From positions 1,731,001 through 1,795,000 of the forward strand of contig WPIO01000054.1 in NCBI GenBank assembly GCA_009760855.2: 64,000 nucleotides of DNA, in the 5' to 3' direction. Numbering within the stretch: the first letter of the stretch is position 1; the number at the start of each line of letters is the position of its first letter. This DNA is from Cristatella mucedo. Its lineage: Eukaryota; Bryozoa; Phylactolaemata; Cristatellidae. Shown here piece after piece: positions 11,550 to 20,994 of the stretch. Both the position numbers and the translations under genes were made by a program. A model generated the notes under the pieces. The model was not told the origin of the DNA, searched no databases, and saw only the letters and a list, made by a program, of their open reading frames with translations.

Positions 11550-13376
11550 TTGTTAAAGAATTACTTAAAAACAAGAGTGACTTAAAAATGACACTTGTTA
11601 TTTCACCTATTTTAGCTTCAGAAAGTGGTGCTTATAATTACCAACCATTTGCAGGAGTAACTAATTCAAAAATAAATAGAGTTTCAGATATTGATAGAAT
11701 AATTAGAACACAATTTGCAGCACAATTTTTAAAAAGAAAGTAGAGGAATGGTTAGAAATAGATTCTAATTGGATTATAGTTGGAGTTAATGCTATTTATG
11801 CGAAGTTTTCTTATTTTCGGCACAAATTCGGCGGTAGTTACTTGTCAATGCCAGAAGGATTAGAAAAGAAGAGATCAACAATTAATATAAAGAATGAATC
11901 AGATAATCTTTGTGCTTTTTGGTGTGTGTTAAGGTTTCTTCACTGGAGAGATAATCATCCAGAGTCTATTGCTGATTTAAAGGAAATATTACATGAGAAA
12001 TATTCACAACATTTAAAGAGAATAGAAGATTTGTTTTAAGTTAAGGAGAATTATCCCTCAAACGTATTAAATGTTATTGATATTTCTCATTTAGCTGAAT
12101 TATTTAACATAACTATTAATGTTTACGAATATGATAATAAAATTCTAACTCCACTTATAGTAGTTGAAGAAGAGAAAGAGAGGCATTTAGATCTTCTTTT
12201 GTATAGCACTCCAAACAAAAGCAACTTTCATTATGTAATTATTAAAAACTTCAATGGATTGTGTAGAAGTAGCAAAGGATATGGAACACAGCTTACTTGT
12301 AAAATATATTTGTGTAGATTTTACTCTAAAGATAAACTAGAATCACATGTTGATGCTTGCAAACGTGGAAATGATGGTAAGTCTAGAATAAGAATGCCAA
12401 GTGCCGATAGTAAAAAGGAGATAAATGTTATTTTAGAGATTATGCTAAAACGTTATGGTGTCCTTATGTTGCTTATGCAGACTTTGAATGCTTACTTACA
12501 AGCGTTAGAAAAACAGATAAAGAAGATCCTACAACTCCATAAGGTACTTTTCGAAAGCATATTCCTTATTCATCTGCTTATACTATTATTGATTATGAAG
12601 GAAAACAAAGAACATTTAAATTATTCAATGGTTCAAATAATGTTAGAGATCTATTAAAAAGTTTATTAGAAGAAGTTGAAAGAATAAAAAGTGAAATTAA
12701 ACATATTCTTGATAAATATGAAAAGTTTGATTATAGTAATTTTAAGGAAGAAGACAAAAAAGATTTTGAGAATGCAACTGTTTGTCATATTTGCGATTTA
12801 GATTTAGATGGAGATAAAGCTTTAGATCATTGTCATTTAACAGGAAAGTATAGGGGTGCTGCACATAATGCTTGCAACTTAAATCTCAGTATTAATCCTT
12901 AGAAGTTTAAGCTTCCAGTATTTACTCACAACTTACAAGGTTACGACTCACATTTATTAGTACAAGAGTTTCAAGATTTAAAACTAGATAAAAAAGTCAT
13001 TGCCAATAACATGGAGAAATATATAAACATTGAAATTGGCTCACTTAGTTTTAGAGAATCTTTACAAATGTTGCAAAAAGGTTTAGCAGATCTTGTAAAT
13101 AATGTTGTTAAATCAGGAAAACCATTAGAACAAACAAGAAATTACTTTTCAATGTTGGATGATAATGAATTCAATCTATTAAAAGAAAACGGTATATTGC
13201 CCTATGAGTATATAGACTCATTTTCAAGACTAGATGAAAAGTCGCTACCCCCAATTAAAAGCTTTTATAGCACATTAAATGATACAAACATAGATGAAAA
13301 AGATTGTGATCGTGTTAAGAAAGTTCGAGCATTGATGAAAAAAATAGATCCAAGCACTGAAGATACATTAGGAAAG

Positions 13377-13386
13377 TATAGTAATA
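13377..13386. repeat. Target-site duplication, left copy
   Basis: TATAGTAATA, identical to 16347-16356, abuts the AT-repeat 3' tail of the nested LINE. The polymerase frame is the same on both sides of the insertion. Confidence 0.9.
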
Positions 13387-16346
13387 ATAACAATAATAAT
13401 ATTGCACTTGATAAAGCGCCCTCAGAGAACTTAATCTCTTTCTAGGTGCTTTACATTTGCTGCAAAGTGATACGCAATAGAATAGTAAGTAAAATCATGC
13501 TTGAAAAACAAACAAAATGAATAACATGGTTAGGGGTTACATGCACTGGGTCAGCATGCAAATGTGGTTAGTGGCAGCATGAACAGTGTCAGCACGCATA
13601 AGCACATCGAGGACGAATCACAAGGACCCACTAAATGCTGTCCTAAATAGGTGTGTTTTTAAGTTTCTTTTAAATATGGTCAGGTCAGGGGATGTTCTGA
13701 TGCAGGTCGGGAGGGAGTTCCAGGCTGTGGGAGCATACGAGCTAAATGCACGGTCTCCAAAGGATTTAAGGTTTGTACGAGGTATTTCTAGACTGTTGGA
13801 TTCCGAAAAGCGAGTGGTACGATGCTTTGCCTGATGGGGTAGTGTATCTGAAAGATAGGCTGGAGCCATAGAATGAAGAGACCTAAAAGTGAGCGACAAA
13901 ACCTTGAAGTCAATCCGTTGCTTGACTGGTAACCAGTGCAGGTCGGCAAGAAGTGGAGTAATGTGGCAACTGCGACGCTCACGACAGACAAGCCTAGCTG
14001 CAGAGTTTTGCACCAGCTGCAATCGCCTGATCGCACATGCTGGTAGGCCAGTAAGCAGTGAGTTGCAGAAGTCGAGACGAGATGTCACGAATGCATGGAC
14101 CAACTTGGACGTGGTATCCTTATCTAAACAAGCCCGAATTTTAGCAATGTTATGAAGCTGAAAATAGGCTGATTTGACTGTGGAGCTGATGTGGTCGTCT
14201 AACGAGAGGTTGCTTTGGAATATGACACCTAGATTTCGAGCTGATTCAACTGGAGATATGCTGGCAGAGCCCATTTTGAAAGTCAGCCTTTCCAATTTCT
14301 GAATAACACTAGGTTTGCCCATAACTAGTAAGTTAGTTTTATCATCGTTTAGTTTTAGAAAATTTGCTGCCATCCGTGATCGGATGTCATCAATGCATGC
14401 AGCAAGTGAGTTGAGAGAATTTGAGGTGCTCGAAGGGTGGGAGGGATCAAAGCAAAGGTACAACTGAGTGTCATCCGCATAGAAGTGAAAGCCTAGATTG
14501 TGCTTGGCAATCACATCAGCGAGAGGGAGAGTATAAACGGTGAAAAGGACCGGACCTAGCACAGAGCCCTGAGGTACTCCATATTTTAGAGGTACTTCAG
14601 ATGATCTTTGTCCATTCACGTCAACACTCTGGAGTCTCCCACTGAGATAGGACCTGAACCACTGCAGAGCAGTGCCAGTGATGCCCAGGCGAGATGAGAG
14701 GCGCTCTAGAAGAACTTTGTGATCGATGGTATCAAAAGCCGGCCGAAAGATCGAGCAAAACAAGAAGAGACACTCTACCCATGTCTGCATTCCTAAGTAG
14801 GTCGTTGTATACCCGAAGCAATGCTGACTCTGTGGAGTGATTAGCTCTAAAGCCAGACTGGAACTTACTAGCAAGGTGTGAGGTTTCGATATACGAGTTC
14901 AGCTGGTCTGCCACGACCCGTTCCAGTGTCTTTGATAGGAATGGTAGAAGGGAGACTGGGCGGTAGTTGCTTAAGTTCTCTTGGTCTAGTGTAGCTTTCT
15001 TGAGAAGTGGCCTGACTACAGCTTTTTTGAAAGGTGCTGGGACCTGACCTGAGGCTAATGACATATTAATGATGTTGGTTATGCATGGCAGCAGCAGATC
15101 AATGCAACGTAGGAGCAGGACAGTGGGAATAGGGTCCAGTGGACTTGTTGTCTTCTTTGATTGAGATACGAGCTTTAGGACTACGTCACTGGTGACCTGT
15201 TTAAATGCAGACATTGAGGCGCAGCCAGGAACCGAGGAACAGCATTCTAGTGGGAAGGTTGTCATCGCAGGGATGGATTCCCTGATTTTGTCTATCTTCT
15301 GCACAAAGAATCGAGAGAAGCGATCGGCTAGATCATCACAAGGATCATCAGGTAAGGAGCTAACCTGGGAACGGTTGAGGAGATGGTTTATTGTCGACAT
15401 CAGCATTTTTGGATTGTGCATCTGTGATTCAACAATGTTTCTATAGAAGCTAGACTTAGCCTTTGCTAGGATCGATTGGTACGACCTACAGTAGTCTCCA
15501 TATGCCTGTCGATGGACATTTAGTCCGGATCTTTTGTATGCCTTTTCAAGCTTTCGTTTAGTAGACTTGATGTGGGTAGGGCCATGCACATGAGTCACAA
15601 GAGATAATGAGTCTGTCAATGTACGAAATTCGGTGCTGAAAGCGTCAGATAAGTTATCAAAGTGAACGTTGAAATCACCCATAACGAGGAAGGATTGATT
15701 TCTTGCACACAGAATCGAAATGAGATCGGAGAAATCTGAGATAAAGGAGGATTTGGTACCTGGTGGGCGATAGACTACTGCCACTATCGGTAGCTTGTTT
15801 TCGGGTGAGACCAGGACAATTGATTCAAAAGACTGTTTCGAGGGTACCGCAAATGGCTTGAAGTTGAATTTCGAGCGCACGATCATAGCAACTCCACCTC
15901 CAGTTTTGATTGATCTAGGGGTGTGAAAGAACGTGAAACCAGATGGAGTAGCGTCTTTAATTGTCGGGTAGTTTATCGATTTCAGCCAAGTTTCAGTTAG
16001 GGCGAGCAGGTCGATACCATTTTCAGAAATAAGGTCGTTTATTACTAGAGGTTTATTGCACATTGAGCGAGGATTCCAAAGGCAAGCGTTAAGTCTGGCC
16101 GATTGGGTTACAACAGGCCTGATGACCACTAAGTTTGAGAGATTTACAGTGACGCATGCGGGGGAGCGTGCTAAGCGGTTCGAGACAATGCTAGGAATAC
16201 CAAACGAGCAGCGTCTGAGCTGGCGGTTCCGGCCACCGCGGCGGCTACGGGGTGCTTTCCTTTTGTTAATGCATAGTTCATGAATCTTAGCAACAACATT
16301 AATATCTAGGAATGCATTTGATATACGATGACGAAGCGATAGCAGC
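13387..16346 (-). mobile_element. LINE-A copy 2, L2/CR1-like, inserted in the viral polymerase
   Basis: A 2960-bp minus-strand insertion. The 3' end is at 13387, with an (ATT)n-type tail preceded by the hairpin-like GCACCTAGAAAGAGATTAAG / TTCTCTGAGGGCGCTTTATC end that recurs across the window. The 5' end is at 16346. A 10-bp target duplication flanks it. There is no ORF1, so it is probably 5'-truncated just ahead of the endonuclease. Confidence 0.93.
13618..16129 (-). pseudogene. LINE-A ORF2: APE endonuclease plus reverse transcriptase
   Basis: Reading from 16129 downward, the APE-type endonuclease shows LTETWL, VVYRPPG and MGDFNVHFD. A direct junction from GPTH to a Lys-rich segment follows. 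Copy 1 has about 400 bp of extra sequence at this place, so copy 2 carries an internal deletion. The RT follows with DTIDHKVLL, GVPQGSVLGP and the catalytic FYADD box, then the conserved C-terminal SLTFRSLH / AWNSLPT region, ending at 13618. A one-step frame change falls where the two open frames overlap (14732-14874). The enzyme would nick target DNA and copy the LINE RNA in place. This copy is dead but relatively young: long frames remain open. Confidence 0.92.
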
Positions 16347-16356
16347 TATAGTAATA
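16347..16356. repeat. Target-site duplication, right copy
   Basis: TATAGTAATA, matching 13377-13386. Polymerase coding sequence resumes here in the same frame. Confidence 0.9.
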
Positions 16357-18120
16357 TTTATCTAACTATGGATGTCCTTCTACTTCCAGATGTATTTAAA
16401 CATTTTAGACATTGTTTAGATCTTGCCAATTTCCTTATAGCACCAGGTTTAACTTGGTCTGCAGGTTTGAGATTTTCAAAGGTTAAACTAGATTTATTAA
16501 CAAACTTTGAACATTTTGACTTCTTTGAAAGTGCAATAAGAGGTCGGAATAACGCAAGCATCATGTAGATATGTCAAAGCAAACAATGAAATGGCTTCTA
16601 ATTATGATAGTACTAAAGAAAAGAGTTGGTTACTTTATGTTGGTGCAAATTCATTATATGCTACAGCAATGACGCAGCCACTTCCAATATCTAATTTCAA
16701 GTTTTTAGATAGTAAACAAATAAAGAAGATTACAACTAAGAAGATATTATCGTTAAAAGAGGATGCAGAAACTGGTTATGCTTTTGAAGTGGATACGCAC
16801 TGTCCAGCAGAATTACACGACACTCACTCTGATTGTCCTATTCTACCAATTAGGTAGGCGTTGAAGAATACTCTGAATATCAAAAGAAAACGTCGTTAAG
16901 GGATGATAAGAAGAAAATAGATGAATGTGAAACAAAAGTTGAAAAGCTGATTGTTGATCTCGAGCCTAGATTTAAATATGTTATTTATTATAGAAATCTA
17001 CAACTTGAAATTGAAAGAGGATATGTATTGACAAAGATACATAGAGTAATGAGTTTCACACAAAGCAGATGGTTGAGTGGATATATAATTAATAACATTG
17101 AAAGAAGAAAAGTAGCAAGGGACGAGTTTGAAAAGGAATATTATAAACTCAAAAACAATGCATTCTTTGGAAAGACAATGGAAAATGTTAGAGAACGAGT
17201 AAACATTGAATTGTTTGATCTAAAATAGGATAAGGATATTGCAGTTTCAGATAAAAGAGTGATGAGTAATGTATTACTTGTGAGTGATGTGAGTGAGAGT
17301 AATGAGTGCAAGGTTTAAAGATGGAAGATTGTTTAATCGAGATTTAGTTGGAATTAAAACAACGAAAGCAGAGATCTGTCTTGATAAACCTATTTATTTA
17401 GGTTTTACAATTCTAGATAATTCAAAACTAATAATGCAGGATTTCTATGATAACACAATAAAAGATTATTACAATGATAAAGTAACACTTGCTAATGCTG
17501 ACACTGATTCTTTGGTAATGCAAATTGATACTGATAATGTTTATAGAGACTTTGAAAATTATTTAGATTACCTAGATTTGTCTGGTTATCCTAAGAATTA
17601 AGATATATGGAAAGTAGAAGGAGCAGAAAAGATCATACCTGCTAATAAGGGAAGTCTAGGGAAATTCAAGGGTGAAATATGTGAAAAATATTCAGTAGAT
17701 CCAAAAACAAAAGATTTCATTAGAGATGAAAAGGGGGATATGATTGAAAAATCAATTGTACTTGATGAGTGCGCTTTCTTAAGACCAAAACTTTATTCAA
17801 TGCAGATAGCTATAAAGAAAGATAAAGGAATAGAAGTTACATCTGCAGTCAAAAAAGCAAAAGGAACACAGAATGATGTAGTAAAGAAGTGTTTGACTCA
17901 TTCTGAATATGTTGGTTGTCTTAAAACTGGTTCTGATGTTTATTGCCATCAATCAAGATTTCAATCTAGAAACCATCAAATTTTCACCAATCTAAAAAAG
18001 CACTATCAGCATTTGACTCAAAACGATATTGGTTAGACTGTGGAATTCATAGTTACTCTTACGGTCACTATAGGATAAAAGATTCAGCAGGGCACTATAA
18101 AACTTGTAATATTAGTATAG

Positions 18121-18273
18121 ATGCCGAAAAGAAAGATTGAAAACACTAAACCATTACCAGTAAAGAGAGTTAGATTTTCAGATAAAAAGAAAAAGCAAAA
18201 CGATAAAAAACTAGTTGATATACAAGAAGAAGTAGAGTTATACGAGTCAATGGAGAAATTAAATATATATTAA
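18121..18273 (+). CDS. Small basic viral protein, 50 aa
   Basis: The ATG overlaps the last codons of the polymerase in another frame and is preceded by AGTATAG, a fit to the element's start motif. The product starts MPKRKIEN and contains a nuclear-localisation-like PVKRVRFSDKKKKQ stretch, then an acidic helix. It is short, but start motif, intactness and spacing support it. Function unknown; a DNA-binding or nuclear protein is a guess. Confidence 0.55.
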   Translation: MPKRKIENTKPLPVKRVRFSDKKKKQNDKKLVDIQEEVELYESMEKLNIY

Positions 18274-18297
18274 TAAAATTATTTTTACTATTATAGG

Positions 18298-18543
18298 ATG
18301 GATCCCAAAGAAATCGATATTACCAGTTCTGATAGTGAGTCAGAGTATTCAGAGGATTCAATTGACGACCTTGATTATCAAATGGAAACAGAATCTGAAT
18401 CTGAGTCTTATACTTCTGAAGAATCATCTTACATTGAAACAGAATCTGAATCAGAAGATGAAGAGGTAGATTTAGAAGAACTTCTATTTGGTAAAAAAGA
18501 GTCTTTTGAATCATTAGACAGTTCAGAAGGTGAAGAGATTTAA
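18298..18543 (+). CDS. Acidic Ser/Glu-rich viral protein, 81 aa
   Basis: Intact frame 24 bp after the previous gene; the ATG follows ATTATAGG. Composition is dominated by Ser, Glu and Asp (repeated ETESESE blocks), with likely casein-kinase-type sites, so it is probably disordered. A short hydrophobic patch LEELLFG lies near residue 60. No family recognised. Such acidic proteins may act as histone-like chaperones or transactivators, but nothing here proves it. Confidence 0.6.
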   Translation: MDPKEIDITSSDSESEYSEDSIDDLDYQMETESESESYTSEESSYIETESESEDEEVDLEELLFGKKESFESLDSSEGEEI

Positions 18544-18580
18544 TTTCAATTAAATAAAATTTTATTTTCATATATAGAAA

Positions 18581-18856
18581 ATGGATGTCTCAAGAATTTT
18601 AAGTTGTGAACAATCTAGAGAAATGGCAATAAAAATCTGTCTTCAAAAACTTAAAGGTCAAGATCAACGTATTGTTAAACATTCACTAGACAAACTCATT
18701 CCAGATATTGATAGTTCTTATATTAGTATTCTTATAGATATATGTAATACATGTGACAAACTAATGGAGAGTCGTAGTAAGATAAATGAGATGCTTGAAG
18801 AGGCAAATAAAAAATCTAAAACACCAAAAACAAAACCAGGAGTAGTGATTAATTAA
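18581..18856 (+). CDS. Viral small helical protein, paralogue 1 of 3 (91 aa)
   Basis: The ATG follows TATATAGAAA exactly. Pattern: an initial MDVSRILSCEQ, a central Lys-rich helix, then a conserved block with LIDICNTCDKL, and a basic disordered tail. The next two genes share the layout Met-acidic-x-x-R-I-L ... A-x-x-(I/V)-C ... (L/I)-x-x-L-I-x-(I/M)-C-D, so the three look like tandem duplicates. Function unknown. All three are all-helical by eye, with paired Cys in the C-terminal half. Confidence 0.65.
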   Translation: MDVSRILSCEQSREMAIKICLQKLKGQDQRIVKHSLDKLIPDIDSSYISILIDICNTCDKLMESRSKINEMLEEANKKSKTPKTKPGVVIN

Positions 18857-18873
18857 ACAATACTATATAGAAA

Positions 18874-19155
18874 ATGGAAGATGAAATTAAAAGAATTTTA
18901 AATCATAAAGATGTTGAAATCTATGCTCGTAGTATTTGTATAGCAATGTTTAAGTTTGATATAGATAGAGATTTTCATTATAATATTTATAAACTACCTG
19001 ATTCAATTATTGCAGAATTAATAAAAATGTGTGATGTTTTTGATGAAATACGAGAGTGCAATTATTCAATAGAAACTATCTATAAAGGTATTTATAGTAA
19101 AAAAAATTTTCAATATTATATAGAAAATGGATATTGCAAGGATTCTATGTTGTGA
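18874..19155 (+). CDS. Viral small helical protein, paralogue 2 of 3 (93 aa)
   Basis: The ATG follows TATATAGAAA, 18 bp after the stop of paralogue 1. It begins MEDEIKRILNHKD and carries LPDSIIAELIKMCDVFDEI, the same block as its neighbours. Its last residues run 29 bp into paralogue 3 in another frame. The natural stop may have been lost, since the tail reads through the next gene's promoter motif. Confidence 0.65.
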   Translation: MEDEIKRILNHKDVEIYARSICIAMFKFDIDRDFHYNIYKLPDSIIAELIKMCDVFDEIRECNYSIETIYKGIYSKKNFQYYIENGYCKDSML

Positions 19156-19354
19156 AAGAGCTAAAAATACTGCATATAGTGTTTGTTCTAAAAGATTTAA
19201 AGTTTGTGGATCTAAGATGCTTACAAATCTATTTTCTTATATTTCTATGTTACCTGATTCAACTATTGAAGATTTAATTAAAATTTGTGATATTTGTGAT
19301 AAAATAGAAGATTATAATAACAAGCTATATAATATTTGTTCAGTAGTTTTCTAA
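19127..19354 (+). CDS. Viral small helical protein, paralogue 3 of 3 (75 aa)
   Basis: The ATG follows TATATAGAAA. It begins MDIARILCCERAK and carries LPDSTIEDLIKICDICDKI, closest to paralogue 1 in the first dozen residues and to paralogue 2 in the LPDS block. The gene is intact. Its start overlaps the end of paralogue 2 in another frame. Confidence 0.65.
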   Translation: MDIARILCCERAKNTAYSVCSKRFKVCGSKMLTNLFSYISMLPDSTIEDLIKICDICDKIEDYNNKLYNICSVVF

Positions 19355-19423
19355 AATTATCGTCATAAATGATTTTTCATTAATCTGTGTGCATGTATTT
19401 TATTTTTTATTGTTATATAAGAA

Positions 19424-19893
19424 ATGGAAGCCGTTACTGATCCGATGCTAGCAACTTCTGCATTAGCACTTAAATCTTACGTTGATTATCTTGTTAGATC
19501 AAGAATGACAGAATATGATGAAAAACAACTCAGTTCTGATATTTCACTTATGACTGATGAGTCTGTTAAGAAATTCTATCTTGATGAAGCAGATTCTGAA
19601 GCACAAAAAATTATTACTGCAGGTCAAACTGAAGTTCTATCAGGTCTTGAGGAAAGAGTTAGATCTAAAGTCTTCTAGATGATCCTAGTGAGATTGCTGA
19701 TTATACTACATGGATTGCATCACAACTTCCATCAATGTCTACAGTCATATCTGGAGTATCTGGTGTTAAACCTGATATCACTGGAATTGTTAAAGACGAA
19801 TGTTACGCAGTTCTACCAAGTATTACTGATGGTAAGAGTGCAAAACAAAAAGCAGCTGAAGCAGCACTAGCACAACCCGATCCTGTAGTTTAA
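19424..19893 (+). pseudogene. Viral hypothetical protein, one frameshift
   Basis: The start at 19424 follows TTATATAAGAA. The first frame is open for 84 codons and is helical and acidic. It ends at a stop at 19676, and a second frame continues without a stop to 19893, with a low-complexity Ala/Gln end (KQKAAEAALAQP). Codon use and position indicate one gene of roughly 155 residues with a single indel near 19670. No family recognised. Confidence 0.55.
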
Positions 19894-19929
19894 TTAATTT
19901 AAATAAAATATAAAAACGATATATAGAAG

Positions 19930-20265
19930 ATGAACACTGAGACAAGAAGTAAAGACTGTCTTGAAGAAGCACAAGGACAACAGCATTCAAACTTTAAAAT
20001 CTGTTCTTATCCAACGGGTAGAATTGAAGACATCAGATCAACTTTTTTAGATGCTGTAAAACTAGTATTAGAATATAAAGCACTTAGAATTAAACAATCT
20101 GAACCAGAAATAGCAAATATATTTGTTAAAGTTAGAGATGGTTCAATTTTTGAAGATTTCCTTAAAGACTTAAAAATAGAAAAAATAAATAGTATGAGGT
20201 CTAAAGCCTACTCTAAAAAAATAGAACTAACTAAACAAATGAAAGATTCTGAAAAAGAGTTTTGA
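19930..20265 (+). CDS. Viral hypothetical protein, 111 aa
   Basis: The ATG follows GATATATAGAAG. The frame is intact and mostly helical, with a Lys-rich C-terminus (SKKIELTKQMKDSEKEF) that could be a coiled coil. It is the last gene of the left plus-strand cluster and converges with the minus-strand gene at 20308-20886. No family recognised. Confidence 0.6.
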   Translation: MNTETRSKDCLEEAQGQQHSNFKICSYPTGRIEDIRSTFLDAVKLVLEYKALRIKQSEPEIANIFVKVRDGSIFEDFLKDLKIEKINSMRSKAYSKKIELTKQMKDSEKEF

Positions 20266-20307
20266 TATACCTTAATAATTGATTAAAGAAACAATGGATT
20301 GGAAGAT

Positions 20308-20886
20308 TTAAATCGGCACGTCTTCCGCAGGATCATATCCAGTTGGAGGAGGACTATCTTGAGCAGATTCTTCACCTTCAAGTGGTTCAATAATTACAGA
20401 TTGCATAACTGGATAAAAATGAAAAGGAGCACTAATAAATTTTTTAACTTCTTCAGAAGTTACTGTTTCACCTGCTACCCATGATGCAAGTTCAAAACGA
20501 TTTTCATATTTAGCAAGGTCAAAAGAAAAGGATTCTGAGAAAATTACTCCATTTACTAATAAAATTTCAATATAATCCAAATCAGTTGGAGTTGAAATTG
20601 TACCAAAATTCAAAATAGGATAAACAAGATTAAATGCAATTGTTGTTGATACAGGAGTATCAAAAAGAGTAATAAAACTAGAAATAGATTCACTTAATAG
20701 TAACGTATCATTACTCTCAAAACCATAATGTTTAATGTCAATTAAGCTAGGTAGATATAGATTTTGTGAATGCAGTTTGTGATTATATTTTAAAAATATA
20801 ATATCATCATTTGCTTTACTTATATAAATAATTACACCAACTACAACAAATTTATAATTCACTCTTGTTCTGTTATCATCTTTCAT
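20308..20886 (-). CDS. Viral hypothetical protein, 192 aa, proline/acidic tail
   Basis: Intact minus-strand frame. The N-terminal two thirds alternate hydrophobic and polar residues, consistent with a beta-rich fold. The C-terminus is disordered and acidic (IIEPLEGEESAQDSPPPTG). The IIEPLE tail motif recurs at the C-terminus of the small minus-strand membrane protein at 32066. The usual TATATAG motif is not obvious upstream; only TTATATTAAC is seen about 20 bp away. Possibly a minor structural protein, but I do not recognise it. Confidence 0.6.
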   Translation of the reverse strand: MKDDNRTRVNYKFVVVGVIIYISKANDDIIFLKYNHKLHSQNLYLPSLIDIKHYGFESNDTLLLSESISSFITLFDTPVSTTIAFNLVYPILNFGTISTPTDLDYIEILLVNGVIFSESFSFDLAKYENRFELASWVAGETVTSEEVKKFISAPFHFYPVMQSVIIEPLEGEESAQDSPPPTGYDPAEDVPI

Positions 20887-20994
20887 TAAAAATGATTTGT
20901 TAATATAACCTTTTTGAAGACTGTATATCTAATATTATCACTAATAGAATTACTACTTTCTACAACTACAAAATTAATATCTTTATTTTTATTT

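Larger units (their letters stand above)
11588..18140 (+). pseudogene. polB: Protein-primed family B DNA polymerase, broken and split by a LINE
   Basis: This would replicate the element's linear DNA. In order: an N-terminal region of the type found in Polinton pPolB proteins (11588-12200); a C..C...H...C finger near 12300-12365; ExoI with YADFE near 12480; an endonuclease VII-like zinc module with CHICDLDLDG and DHCHLTG (12787-12890); ExoII with HNLQGYDSH near 12930; the LINE (13387-16346); then the palm. Motif A reads YVGANSLY, so the catalytic Asp is Gly. Motif B has NNAFFGKTMENVR, and motif C has ADTDS (about 17500). Breaks include a frame change at about 11740, stops at 12037 and 17599, frame changes at about 12440 and 18000, and several others. 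It cannot make an active enzyme. The family call is firm; the 5' end is inferred. Confidence 0.9.

Noticed and set aside
18320..18571. Minus-strand frame opposite the acidic viral gene
   Set aside because: Shadow of the Ser/Glu-rich gene. The plus strand has the start motif and neighbours in the same direction.
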